Source: Anthopleura xanthogrammica (taxonomy: Eukaryota; Cnidaria; Anthozoa; Actiniaria; Actiniidae). Taken from it: a stretch of DNA of 64,000 bases. Made by a program: the position numbers and the translations under genes. Position 1 is the first letter of the stretch. Every line of letters begins with the position of its first letter. This document shows, piece after piece, positions 11,684 through 23,639 of the stretch. The DNA is taken from contig OZ025207.1 of assembly GCA_964019055.1 (NCBI GenBank), positions 12,056,090 to 12,120,089 of the forward strand, read 5' to 3'. A model generated the notes under the pieces. The model saw only the letters and a list, made by a program, of their open reading frames with translations, was not told where the DNA came from and did no database searches.

Positions 11684-12130
11684 TATTAAGTGGGCAGTTG
11701 GCCATAGATATTACATACACCGAACCCGAATATCGCTGCCATTGTTTTTTCACAATGATAAAGACTAATTTTGAAAAGTTAACGGACATCGCCATCACAA
11801 AGAACAAGTAAAGATGGGTATTCTCGAGAAGTTTAATTGCTATCAAAAAAAATTCTAATTAAGTTATTTTGAATCAAAATTACTGTGATTTGTATATGTT
11901 CAGTCAACTTGTGACTGGCTAGCCTCGTTCTGGTGTTTTCCACATTTCCGAATCTCATAACCGTTCAAGAATATAATATTTTACTACAAACTTTCTAACT
12001 TTGTTAATATAATTTTAATCTATATTTTTAACGTATTTAATCAAAGTATGTATTTAAAACAAATATAATAATGAGATGGTGGCCATATTTGTGTTCGTTC
12101 TAAACCAATGATCCGACTATAACCGCTATT

Positions 12131-12329
12131 GTCTCTTTCACAGTTCCCTGCGCCATCTTGAAAGGTGGCCATGCCTTTGCATTGAAGCGAGACGAACGGT
12201 GAGCTCGCAATGATCGATAGAAACAGGTGAATAATTGTCCAAGGTGTTAAAAAAGGTCTGACCGTTTGTCTCGCTTCGATGCAAAAGCACGGCTACTTTT
12301 CAAGATGGCGCAGGAAACTGTGAAAAGAC
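12131..12329. mobile_element. MITE-like element with ~70-bp terminal inverted repeats
   Basis: The left end (12131-12200, gtctctttcacagttccctg...) pairs with the right end (12261-12329, ...caggaaactgtgaaaagac). TATT flanks both sides and may be the target duplication. A diverged partial relative lies near 10655-10700. Confidence 0.7.
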
Positions 12330-12689
12330 TATTCATTTAGTCACGTCAGAAAATGTGCAAACCACTATCGGTAAAAAAAAGGCGATGAATAAATAACAAA
12401 ATATTTATTTAGCTAACATCGAGAGCTTAGTACTAGTCAATATAGTATTGCTCTTTTTTTTCTTTTTTCTCTACCTCACTTTGTTTTGCTTCTGTGTACG
12501 GTGTCTTTTACATATACAATTTCGTTTGATTGATTTTTTGATAAAAAGATTAAAAGAATGAGTACCTTAATTCATAGGTTTTCTTATGTTTCGTTTTTTT
12601 TTCATATGCTTTCGTTCGATTGTTTTGTTCATAGCCACAATATCAAGTGTGATTCTTCGTGGTTTTCTTTTAAATAGAAAAATTGCCCC

Positions 12690-13050
12690 ACTTTTAGATC
12701 ATGGTCCTGTATTTTAAAATATTTTTATCTCATTGGTAATAGTGTGTTAGTTTCTTGATTATGTATTATGAAAACAAAGTCCAGAAGAATGTTAACGCTG
12801 TATATATGATCAATTTCTTTAAAATTGCCGGGGTTCGTATTTACCATTCTATGGGTGCGTTACGTTGAAAAAGGGAGAGAGGGGGTTCGTTCCCACCTTC
12901 CAACAATCCCTAGCGACGGGCCAAATATCAGTCAAGTAGGTTTGCATTTCAGCACAACAAGATAAAGCAATAGAATTAAAACAAACAAACAAAGGCAGAG
13001 GCAAAAGCAAAGGCAAGAGCAAAGGCAAAGAGGACAAAAGGAACAAGATA
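12690..13050 (-). repeat. Inverted duplicate of 230-670 (upstream flank of the MACPF gene)
   Basis: Partner of the left copy. The minus strand carries a low-complexity Leu/Pro-type coding-like stretch followed by the conserved gggccaaatatc / cgacgggcc segment. No intact gene is evident in either copy. Confidence 0.75.
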
Positions 13051-13179
13051 GAACCCCTATTTATTAAGACTGTTCAAGCAAAAAAAAAAAAATTATTTCA
13101 GAAACTTCCTCCATCCAAAAACGAATTCTCCTGCCTTAAAATTTTAAAAACAGATGGACGAGTTGGAATTTAGCGTGTT

Positions 13180-13495
13180 AGGACTTGTGAAGGAGAAAAA
13201 CTGGAGAACCCAGAGGAAACACTCGAATCAAGTATTATCATTGTCGATTCATGAAGCATAACCTAATTTCAATATACATTACAACACAAACATCCAAATA
13301 TACGATTTTTTCCCTTACCTGCACTTCCTCTGTGCTCTCAACTGCCCGAGTGACTGATCTGAGGATTTCAGGGAGTAAAAGTAGTACCCCTGTTAATAAT
13401 TCGTTACTATTGTATTCCAAATTAGGCACTTGATTGGTTAAAAGAGCGTGAAAATTGCAATCACGAAAGGCACTTGTCATTATTCATCGCATGGG
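13180..13495 (+). repeat. Direct duplicate of 690-1015; contains an exon-like stretch
   Basis: Same order as the left copy. On the minus strand, 13319-13480 is open for about 50 codons and ends at a good donor (AG|GTAAGG). The left copy has a stop in the matching frame, so I treat this as a repeat rather than a gene exon. Confidence 0.65.
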
Positions 13496-14984
13496 TGGAG
13501 AGAGGGGGAAGAAGTAAGAGGATGTTGGCGGTTAACCCCACAATCAACAACTGAAGTTGCTTTCATTAAAAGGGGGATCACACAAAAGTTTTGCATATTC
13601 CTTATTGCAAAATCCAAACTCGGGTCAGGTTTAGAATTAGAAGGTGGAGGTTTAAGGGAGAAAGGGTGTCAAGTATAACAGGTACACGGACATATAATCG
13701 TTATTGTTCGTCGTAAATAAATAATAAGACATTTATTTAGTTTGAAATGTTTATTTAGTCAAAACAAATTGCAAAGTTTCTTGGCTTGGAGGTCAAAACA
13801 AAGTAAAAAATTCACATTTCCAACTTTTTCAAAATGTTTAATACTTTAGATAGAAAAAAACCTGTTGTTTTGTTCCTCCATATTGAACACTGACATTAGT
13901 ACAAAGAGTCTGTTATCTACATTATGAATTTTCCATTTCTGGTTTTTTTTTTTTATGTCTTGTTTCTTTTCTTTTCGTTTCTTTTTTTTTTTTTTTATAC
14001 AGGGACTCTCTGAATACCAGACTTTTAGTTTTAGAATGAGTGCCCTTGTTTAAATAAAGGCTACTGTTTATTTTCTTATCCAATTAAGGTTCTTGGTGGA
14101 ATTTGTTTCAGTTAAAAGATCACTAAGAGATCACTAGGTTCGTTTTCCTTCCGGCTGGTCTTGATTGATCTGAATGGACTCCAAGCGAAAAGTACACTCC
14201 AAATCAAACTTTATATTCTATTTGTATTGAAATCTTGACTCTTTTCGAGTATTGCTTGTTCCATTTTCTCTCTTGTAAACTCTTTTATTGCGCGACCTCT
14301 AAAGCTTGTCAACAAATTTACATTTTTTTCATATTTAAGAGTACACTTCCTCTCCCTCTCCCTCTCCCTCCCCCTCTACCTCTTTCCACCCACTCTTCCT
14401 CTCGCTCTGCTTTTTGTTTATGAGCCAAGGCGAAGACCTTAGCTTCTTTCATATCAGTTGAGTTTATGGGCGATCAGTGCATTAGCGAGGTTAAAACAAG
14501 TAGAAAAGGGGCTAACACTCTTTGGTGCCAATAATGAAGAGGGGAGTGGGTTATAAGGTAAATTGAGTAGCATCTTCCAGTGTGAAGTCAGTGTACAAGC
14601 AAAGCAACTCGGAGTAGAAAAGTGGTTGAGAGACAAATGGGTAATTTATCTCTATTTGGAGACCAATTCCTGGTGGTTGTTAATTACATCTTTCCTATTT
14701 ATCAGTTGAAATAATATTTTGCCCGTTGTTTCACCATTTAACTTGTCTTAAAATAACCTAAAACTAGCTCAAATTATTATCTTGTTTATTTTATTTAAAC
14801 AATTTGCCAATGGCAGGTGAATACACGATAGAACATTTAGTTCCCTACAAGGGGAGCTACACAAGTCCCCTAGCTCACACAAGGCGTATCAATTAGGTCA
14901 AATCGATTTTCGCAGGGTTCATGACACCTCAGTTTTGCAGTGAAGTCATTTCTACGTCATTATTTCAGAACAGCTGGATGACTG

Positions 14985-15110
14985 TGAAAGGTCACGACAC
15001 GGTTACGGCGCGGATACGACGCGAATACGGCATCGAATGTCGAATGTTTTCATACACGGTTCGTGCCGTACGTTTTTCCTAGTCATACAAAAACTGCTCT
15101 ATTGGTTCCG
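14985..15110. repeat. Dispersed GC-rich repeat, copy 3
   Basis: Same order of motifs as the copy at 11110-11260 (gtgaaaggtcacgacacgg, then gaatacggcatcgaatg, then catacacgg, then aaaactgctct). Confidence 0.6.
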
Positions 15111-15586
15111 TAGTCGATATCTGACTGTCTATCAGAAATATGCTAACCTCTGAAAAATCAAATGATGCGGCTTTCCTTTTTTAAGTCGTAGATACGCAAA
15201 GCGTTGAAACGAGTTATTGCGAATATGCAAATGTGTCACCGTGGCTCACTCCCTAAGATGTTAGTAGATCGATATTTAAACGATTATCAATCGTGTTACC
15301 ACGTCTGCTCTGTGCTTACGAACGTTACACGAGATTTACTTTCGGATTTTGTACAAATACGAAAGCTCCTCGAAGGTTTATCGGAAATCTTACTTATACT
15401 AATACTAAGAATTTGTATTTTTTTAAATTTTATTTTTTTATGGGTTTCTTGTCTCCTCTCTAATTCTTAATTTTCCTTGAAAAAGAAAAAACAGGATGAA
15501 AGAGACAGAAGAGGAAGAAAGGAAGAAAGCGGTGAAAAGACATGTGACCCACAATGCCTTTCGGTCATCATATTAACGAATAAAAA

Positions 15587-15806
15587 ATGGCGGACGTGCA
15601 AGGGTGTGGAATGTGGAGAAAAAATTGCTGTTTGGACGGTAAGAACTCTTGAAAACCATTATGTGAACCTTGAAATATTTAGTTTAAGTATTTGTACGTA
15701 TACTGGATTGTTTTATTTAGATATTTCGCCCGCATTTTTGTTTTACTGGCGAAGAACTGTTTTGCAGCACGAGGGTGAATCCACGTGCCAGAAGAAAGCT
15801 TCGTAA
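15587..15806 (+). CDS. Weak candidate: short two-exon transcript or first exon of an undetected gene
   Basis: An ATG in strong context (aaaATGGCGG) at 15587 opens 17 codons plus one base, ending at 15638 before a good donor (GTAAGAAC). Upstream, cccacaatgc and a GC-richer patch look like a metazoan promoter-proximal region. A possible acceptor (tttatttag at 15712-15720) would continue the frame from 15721 to a TAA at 15804-15806, giving only 45 residues with several cysteines. The product is not recognised, and no further exons were found downstream. This may equally be the 5' end of a longer gene or of a non-coding RNA. Confidence 0.22.
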
Positions 15807-16459
15807 ACAGCGTTTATTTGTGAGTTAACAGGCTGTTCCTTGTTTGAAAGGCTATATATCATTATTTTAATGCGACCGAATCGGTATTAAGCCTTTAGAA
15901 ATTAGAGAATAAGTTCTAAAAGTGTCAAATTTTAGACAGGCTTTGGACTACAATTTTGTTCATGCCCCCTCCCCTCCCCCAACGAATCAAAAATCAAAAT
16001 AATGAACTCCTATGATACTAATAACTTCAGAATGACTTCAATTAAGAATTTATTGCAAAAAGAAAAAAATCATAAACGGAATAAACTCGAGCTTTCATTT
16101 CTCATTACAAATTTTAATTCTAAGTTGTTAATTTTTTTCAGGCATGGAATAGTGTTTACCGTTGAGTTCTACTGTATGTTTTGTGAGTAATCCATATTTG
16201 TTGGTATGTTACAAGTGCATTTTATTAAGAGCAGGAAAGTATGTCAATTGATGATGACCACATGTAAAATAGATACCTTTACAGGCACGGTGGTGGCGAG
16301 GGCTCGGGGGTCTTAGCTCCTCCATAATTTCAGCCAAAAAAATATTTTCTGTTACAAGTTGCTTAAGCCTGTGTCACATGTTACGATTTCTCATGCAACT
16401 TCTCTTGCAAAAACAATTATTGCAGGCTGCACAAGCATTATAAGCATTACAGTACATCT

Positions 16460-16638
16460 CAGGGCTCAAAATAACGGTCGGTCAATGGTCAATGTTCAGC
16501 CAAAGTTGGTACTAGACTGGTCAAATACAGTTTTGAATGGACATATTGACTGGTCATATTTGAAAAAATAAATAAATAAATAAAATATCAAACGCTAGAC
16601 ATCTTGACTGGCATATGACTGGCCATTATTTTGAACTC
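16460..16638. mobile_element. hAT-like MITE, CAGGGCTCAAAATA family (copy 1)
   Basis: Starts CAGGGCTCAAAATAA and ends with a degenerate inverse (TTATTTTGAACTCT). TACATCT flanks both sides (16453-16459 and 16639-16645). The family also occurs at 34350-34519 and 53168-53320. CAG-starting termini with 8-bp duplications are typical of hAT elements. Confidence 0.7.
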
Positions 16639-16639
16639 T

Positions 16640-19600
16640 ACATCTGCACAAATTAAGAACAGCAAAGCATATTAATTGATATTATTATTATTGCAATTTT
16701 TGTGTGTATAATTCATAAAAATTTACATTGCAAAAAAACCTGACCAGGAGTTATAATCTGTCAAAGGAAGTGATTTTTAAGTTTTTAAAGTTTGTTTACA
16801 CTCTCCAGTGACACAAAGTAGTTTATTTTTATTTACTCCGACGAAGGACTAGCGTCTGAAACGTCAGTAAGTGATCTCTCTTATTTTTTACGGTGTAAAA
16901 TTTAACTTTTTATCCATAGTTTATTTTGTGATTGAGGGGTTATCAAATTTTACAGGTTTCAACATAGATCCTTTTCATATCATGATGATTGTTTCTTTTT
17001 ATTTTCTCAAACAAATTGACTTTAGTCTAAAAGTACTCAGAAAAAGAAAAGCTGAGGACAATCATAATAGGTGATTTACGTGTATTACTTACAGTAGTAG
17101 TATGTACGGTTTTGATAAATTTCTTCTCACACAAATGTTAGCATTAAGGTACTAGATCAGGCTCAGGATTTTTAAAAAATCTTCAAATTTTTGTCAATTC
17201 CTAACTGCTTTGGGAATAGTTGAATGAGTTTTACATGGTTTTATGTCCATACTTCAGGGCAATGCAAAATAAAAGATTAAGAAAGTGAAAAACTTTGTAT
17301 CTAAGGAAGCCATTTTGATTGAAATATGAGAAAAATTCAGGTGACTTGAGCTTTCTGGGTATGAGTGTTGACAAAGACGACCGGCATTCTTGGCAATCAT
17401 GAATTGCTTGTGCTTTCTGTGAAATTTCTTCTTTTAAACACATCTTGTGTCAAAATTTAATATATACAAAATAACAAATATACATTTTTTATAAAACTAC
17501 AGTAGAAGTAGAATTTTAGGACCTCTTTAGTCCATATAAGATCACACTTGACAAATCAACATTTGAATGGCCTCGTATTTCACTCTTAGTACAGCACATG
17601 GATCCAGCCACTATGGTTGAAGTCATTTGTTTGGGACGCCATACTGACTAAAGTTTTCCATTAGATTTTATGGTTCAATTGACTCAACCTTGCGTGTTAC
17701 ATGTATTATGCACAGCAGTATTAAAAACAATATGGTACTGGATTTCTTCATTCGAATAAAGAAATTAGTGAGTTTTCGCTAGCTTAATGTACAAAATGAC
17801 TATCGTACATGTACCTCGCTCGTTCTCGAATAAGTTCTTTCATGTTTTTAAATAAAACGTACAGTGTAAAGTATCAGCATGATATTTGGTAGAGGTTCAA
17901 AATAGGTTTCAAAGATTAGAAATTAAAGAGTCCAAAGTAGGAAGTTATTTTGATGAAATCTTACAGCAAAAATATCTAACATGGTTCGCACAAGCCTTAA
18001 AAATGTACTGAATCTTTGAATACTCGTTGAATTCTGAAAAATTATCTATTGTCCTTGACAAATCCTGGAATTTTCCAGTGACTCATTTAATGATATTCCA
18101 ATAATTTTTTGTCTTTGAATTTTTTATGTTCTTATTCCTCCCCAAAACAGGATAAATCCTGGTAATCAGTCAATTTTTGTTACAAAAAATTAATTTAGAT
18201 TTATAATATTTTCTAGTTCCCAGTGGTGTTCTGGGTAATTTTCACAATGGCATATGGGCTGCTTTGTATTCAGGAATTAATGGAACCCCCTTCCCCAAGC
18301 TATTGTGAAAAGCCACGAGAAGTATAATTCAGTTTAGATTTGAAAATAGTCCTTGAAAATACTTAAATCTTCTTGAAATGTCCTATAATTTTTTTCTGCA
18401 ACTTCTGTATTAACCATGATCTAATCACTGAAGCTAGAGCTTGGCAAAAAATATTTTACTTTGTTTTCTTGAGTTTTGGTTAATTATTATATGAAGTTTA
18501 TTAATTCTTAGCTTAGCCATTTTGCAATAAAAGTTAGAGAGTTATTACAGATTTACTAAAAAAAACTCGGGATACCATTGGTGTTCACACCTTATTTGCG
18601 AATATTGACATCTTTGACATCTTGCATTTCTGAAAAAAAATTATATAGATAGTAGTTATGAAGTGTTTTGGAGTCGAGAAATAATGCTTTAACCCTAGGC
18701 TAAATACCAACCTTGCCAATCAAAATGCCTAATTTTTGCTCTTCACAGTAGGCCTTAGTCCTAATTGGCAGAAAATGGACTGTGCAATTTTGGAAAACTT
18801 TTAAAGCTGTTAAACTGAATTCTTTCTCATGTAAATCATATTAGACCAAATTCAATTGTTCCTGCCTCCTGTCATGGCTCCCATCGCATGATGGTGCAAA
18901 GCCTCTATTTTTGAAAATACAGTAGTACACCAAAGGGGTTTTATTGGGAAAATTTAAAGGAATTCAAAAGTTTGCTACAATTTTTACAAGCAGTCACTAT
19001 TAATGCATGCATTCAACCAAGGTGGGTCCTAAGCAGACCTTCTGATTAATTTTTTCCAGCTGGTTAAAGTGGGGGAGGCTATAACTTCAGATAACTCAAA
19101 CGGTTGTGTATAAGCTGCCAATTCTTTAATAACCAGGAGGAGAGGGTGGGTTTGCTCTAGTATCTCACTATATCATACAAATTAAATGTAGCCCATACTA
19201 TGACACAGCCAAATTTATTCATTCTTTTTGACAAGCCCCTTAATTACATTTTTACTTGGTTTGTTCACTTGTTTATGGAAATTTACAATAGAAAACAACA
19301 ATCACAGCTAAGCAATCAGAACACTATATGTAAATGTATACAGCATGCATGACTGTGCTCTGAAGGAAGGTAATGATGAGAAATGCAACTCTGATTTGTA
19401 AGTCAATTGTTATAGAAAAATATTGATGTCATTGAAAAATATTGATGTCAGTGAACATTGAATTATTGCCTTTCATTGTCATGTGAATTGAACCTGCAAT
19501 GAATAGTTCCCGTGGTATACAGGGATTTTTTAAGGGAGGTATCGATACTCCAGTTTTGAGTTCTCTGTTGCTCAGGCTTAGCCTCAATTTTGTGTAGAAT

Positions 19601-19950
19601 ATTCACATGTTCCAGTGAAGGTCCATGGAATTTCAAAGTGTTTGTGTTGTTGAACTCGTGCATTGTTTTCCTTACCATCGTAATTTGTGAACATTCTGCT
19701 AACATAACATGATGCTAACCCTGAATAAATGAGTCGGGAATCAAGGAAAATAGCGGTATTGTATGAATTCAGACATAGTCTATTTCATGCCTTAAGAAAT
19801 GACTGGTCATTTTCATGATAGAAGCAGATTTTTTTTTACTTCAAATACTATAGGTTTTGATAATTCTAGAGCAGCAATGGCAAATTCTGGTACGCATTCT
19901 GTATTTTAAAATAGATGTGTTTCTTTTATTAGAGTGTATCACAATCTGCT
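16640..19950. other. AT-rich stretch without recognisable genes
   Basis: Both strands lack coding-like frames with splice sites that I would defend. Only a small duplication (aaaaatattgatgtca at about 19417-19450) and scattered simple repeats are visible. Confidence 0.5.
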
Positions 19951-19959
19951 GTCTGGGGA

Positions 19960-20335
19960 AAGATCATGACACCAACAACCATCATTCATCAAGGTCTGGT
20001 AGGAATATGTTGAAGTACCAAAGGCTACAAGATAAGTTTTATTATTTATCATCAGTGGATATTGATTGCTATCAGAGGGTGCATTATTGATAGACGTTGT
20101 CTTTTGTGCTATCATCATCCACAGTACTTGTTGCAGCATGCTTTGTTTGTAGATTACCATCCTATCTGTGGTTGGTATTCCTAATAGTAATTGCTCGCAT
20201 TATGCTCAACTCTCATATACTAACACCTGTCTACAGTGAAATACTTACCTCTGGTGTACTTCTAGATTCAATCAATACAGAATACAGGTGATTAATTGAT
20301 ACATGTAAGATATCATCACAAAATAGTTGAAGGAT
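19960..20335 (+). repeat. Block A, copy 1
   Basis: Matches 26160-26480 in reverse complement and 60750-61135 in direct orientation. The best-kept core is tactaacacctgtctaca followed by gaaatacttacctctggtgt and attcaatcaatacag. The core holds donor-like sites on both strands (GTAAGT on the minus strand at the cttac; GTGATT/GTGAGT on the plus strand). Confidence 0.75.
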
Positions 20336-20575
20336 ATAAAGATAAATGGCAATTTTATCAATATTATGGTTTTAAGTGTATCACCTGCTATGGTCACTCA
20401 AACTAATGTTTTGACTCAGTCAATCAGAGATCCATTCAATATACCTTTTTAGCTTGTGTGACTTGTTGTGCATGAGAAGACACATGAATATGGATACACC
20501 TCAAACAAAGAATCTTATTCTCAAGAGAATGACACATGGTCTGAAATGACAAACCACCCAAGCTAAAAAAAGATC

Positions 20576-20705
20576 TATAGACCCCTTGCACATGACCTCA
20601 AACCACCTCCATTTGGAGGACAAAACAAAATAATTTCATTCTCCTGAGAATTGGAACCTATTGTTAAATTGTCCTCCAAATTGAACTGCATTCCAAGGGG
20701 TCTAT
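20576..20705. mobile_element. MITE-like element with tatagacccc...ggggtctat ends
   Basis: Ends atagaccccttg and caaggggtctat are inverted, and an inner pair (tttggaggacaa / gtcctccaaat) strengthens the hairpin. A diverged relative lies at about 59848-59962. Confidence 0.6.
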
Positions 20706-21239
20706 TCCATTCAATAACATTGCTGAGTGTATGGCCACAGTAGCTTGTGTCACACTGTTAAAATATTTGGTATGTTGTGACAGAGTTTCCCTATATTTTA
20801 TGCATTAAAATTGCTAGAAATTCACTAGGAATTGTCAATATAACATTCATTAAACAGTGACACTGATGCTCAACAATTAAACTAAATAAGGATGACTCAA
20901 TACCTAACAAATCTTTACCACTGTTTTCTTTGCTCCATTCTGATTGAGACAACAGTCTTTACATGGAAATTGGTTAATACAGTACACCACCGTCAATCAA
21001 ACAAATTATTTGGTACTAACTCTGATTGTCTCGATCAGCGCATAGCAATGAAAACTGCAGTAAATTCAATAATCTTGATAGCAATTAAATCAACAACTAA
21101 AAGACGAAGTAAAGCAGTATTGCATTTCATTTTATTCAACTTTTTTAATCTTACCACAAGTAACAGGACAGAGTTTAGTTTGTTAATGGTTTGGTAGGTT
21201 TGCAAGTTGCTCACATAATGATTTGAGATTTGTGTTCAG

Positions 21240-21700
21240 GGCATTGTTAAAATGCTTTCTTTGTTTGGTTTGATGGGCTTGCAATAGCAAGTTGTTCACA
21301 TTCGGTATTTGAGATACATGTTCAAGGGCATTGCTGAAGTTGTTTGGTTTGATTGGGTTGCAAGTTACTCAGATTCTGTATTTGAGATCTGTGTTCAAGG
21401 GAATTGTTGAAGTGCGTTCTTGGCTTGTTTTGATTGGGTTGCAAGTTACTCACATTCTGTATTTAAGATCTGTGTTCAAGGGAATTGTTGAAGTGCGTTC
21501 TTGGTTTGTTTTGATTGGGTTGCAAGTTACTCACATTCTGTATTTAAGATCTGTGTTCAAGGGAATTGTTGAAGTGCGTTCTTGGTTTGTTTTGATTGGG
21601 TTGCAAGTTACTCACATTCTGTATTTAAGATCTGTGTTCAAGGGAATTGTTGAAGTGCTTTCTTGGTTTGGTTTGGTTTGGATTGGTAATGATTTACTTG
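21240..21700. repeat. 81-bp tandem repeat, about 5 copies
   Basis: The unit runs ttgattgggttgcaagttac ... ttgaagtgcgttcttggttt; the last three copies are almost identical. Because 81 is a multiple of three, the array is open in one frame, but it has no start context or splice sites. Confidence 0.85.
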
Positions 21701-22254
21701 TGGAAGTGGTTTGTACTGGTGTAAAGTAGTTGCAGCCTTATTGCAATACTTGATTCGTAAATCTGTTTAAGTTTGTGTACACCTAATTGCAAGAATGTTG
21801 TCATATAAAAATGAAAAAATAGCAAATAGGAAATAGTTAAATATTTTTTTATTTTGATTATAACCCCCCCCCCCCCCTTAAATTGATGAGAATATAACTG
21901 TTTTAGCATATACCAACAAGATAAACTCAAAAATTTCAGTCTGTGCCTTCAAAACAGTGAAATAATTACACCTGTTTTGCAAAAATAATTAATCCCTATT
22001 TTTTTTGTTTTGTTATTTTCATATGACAATGTGTTTCCAATTAGGTGTATGTTATACCATAATTGTGTTTTAAAGATTTGAATGTATTTTATGAAATATA
22101 AATTGAATGCAGTTAAGAAAAAAATGTTTTATGTATGTACCTAATCTCTAAAATATATCTCTGAATGACCATACTTGCATACACAAAATATCAACACAAC
22201 AAAATGAAAAAACAAGCATCAAAGCAAGCATGTTGCAAGTATATAAGAAAGCTC

Positions 22255-22725
22255 ATAATGTGATGGAATTGATGCTACTTGATACTGAACTTTGTACAAG
22301 ATATATAACAAGATAAGAATGTGTCAAGTATATTAGAATCATCCAAATATGATGGACATGATGCAACTCACTATTGAACATTGTACAAGATACAGAACAA
22401 GACAGGAATGTGTCAAGTATATTAGAATTATCCAAATATGATGGACATAATGCAACTCTCTATTGAACATTGTACAAGATACAGTACAAGACATGAATGT
22501 GTCAAGTATATTAGAATTATCCAAATATGATGGACACAATGCAACTCACTATTTAACATTGTACAAGATACAGAACAGGACAGGAATGTGTCAAGTATAT
22601 TAGAATCATCCAAATATGATGGACATGATGAAACTCACTATTGAACAGTTTACAAGGTACAGAACAAGACCGGAATGTGTCAGGTATATTAGAATCATCC
22701 AAATATGATGCAACTCAGTGAATCA
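22255..22725. repeat. ~89-bp tandem repeat, about 5 copies
   Basis: Units share aatgtgtcaagtatattaga, atcatccaaatatgatgga and ttgaacattgtacaagatac. The first and last copies are more diverged than the middle ones. Confidence 0.85.
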
Positions 22726-23639
22726 TTATGATTAAATTCCAGCACAATCGTTTATGTGCAGTCATATATATTGTGAACCTGTGAATCAGTGTCAGTAGCA
22801 GCCGTGGTTTTTAGGGATCAACACAAGCTTGGGTAACCAACCCCTTGGGCGTGCCTTATTAACTGTATAAATGGTTACTTTTGGCACTGTATCTAAATTA
22901 TTTTCAAAAAATGATTCAGTGTCAAGACATTTGTATTTGCCAATAATTGGACACATCTTCAAGACATCAAAATATTAAGAAAGATCTTCAAGTTATGGAT
23001 GATTTTAACCATGATCTACTGGGGTCATCTAGGCTAACATGTAGCAATGAAGTGCAAGTAAGACAAAAGTATGCTTAGTGTGGTCATTCTAACCTCTTTA
23101 TACTTATTTTACAATTGTTTAAAGCTCTTCATTTTTAAAATTATTTTATTGGAACTTTCTTTCCATGCAACTTGAGCTTTATTTAACCCTTATTTACTGA
23201 CAAGTCATTATTTTTCAAAAACGGTTTCAAGTAAACCAATTTTTTTTACTCTATTTTTTACCATAAATTCTTGGGACTGTGATATGAAAGCCTTCTCACA
23301 GCAATGTTTCCTTCTTTAAAGTAAAACTGTATAGCAGGAAGTCCCAGAACCTTTTCAACTTTTGTTTTTTGATCAAAGTTACTTTGGGTGAACAATTTAT
23401 TAAAAAGACTAACAATAACAGACTACGTTTTGTTCTCATCTTGACAACCACTTCAGGTCTACTGAAGGATGGCTTGAGAGAAATACAAATATAGAAAAAG
23501 CAATATTTGGTTTCTTTCTAAATCATATCCATATATTTTTCATGAATTAACGTTGTAGCTGTCTTTAGTATGAATATGAAACTTTAGATGAAGACAGATA
23601 GTACAACAAATGATATTCTTCCTAGAAATTGGTACTCTT

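Larger units (their letters stand above)
10960..15580. other. Upstream intergenic region of the MACPF gene
   Basis: No supported gene. Apart from the repeats listed separately, it holds long T-rich tracts (13930-13995) and a CTCCCT pyrimidine tract (14350-14400). A promoter is presumably near 10970-11300 for the minus-strand gene, but I see no clear TATA box. Confidence 0.5.

Noticed and set aside
13238..13480. Exon-like minus-strand frame with good donor
   Set aside because: The duplicate at 690-1015 has stops in the matching frame and no upstream or downstream exons were found.
21331..21729. 132-codon repeat-protein frame
   Set aside because: 81-bp tandem DNA repeat; the units differ by changes with no codon-position pattern visible by eye, and there are no gene signals.
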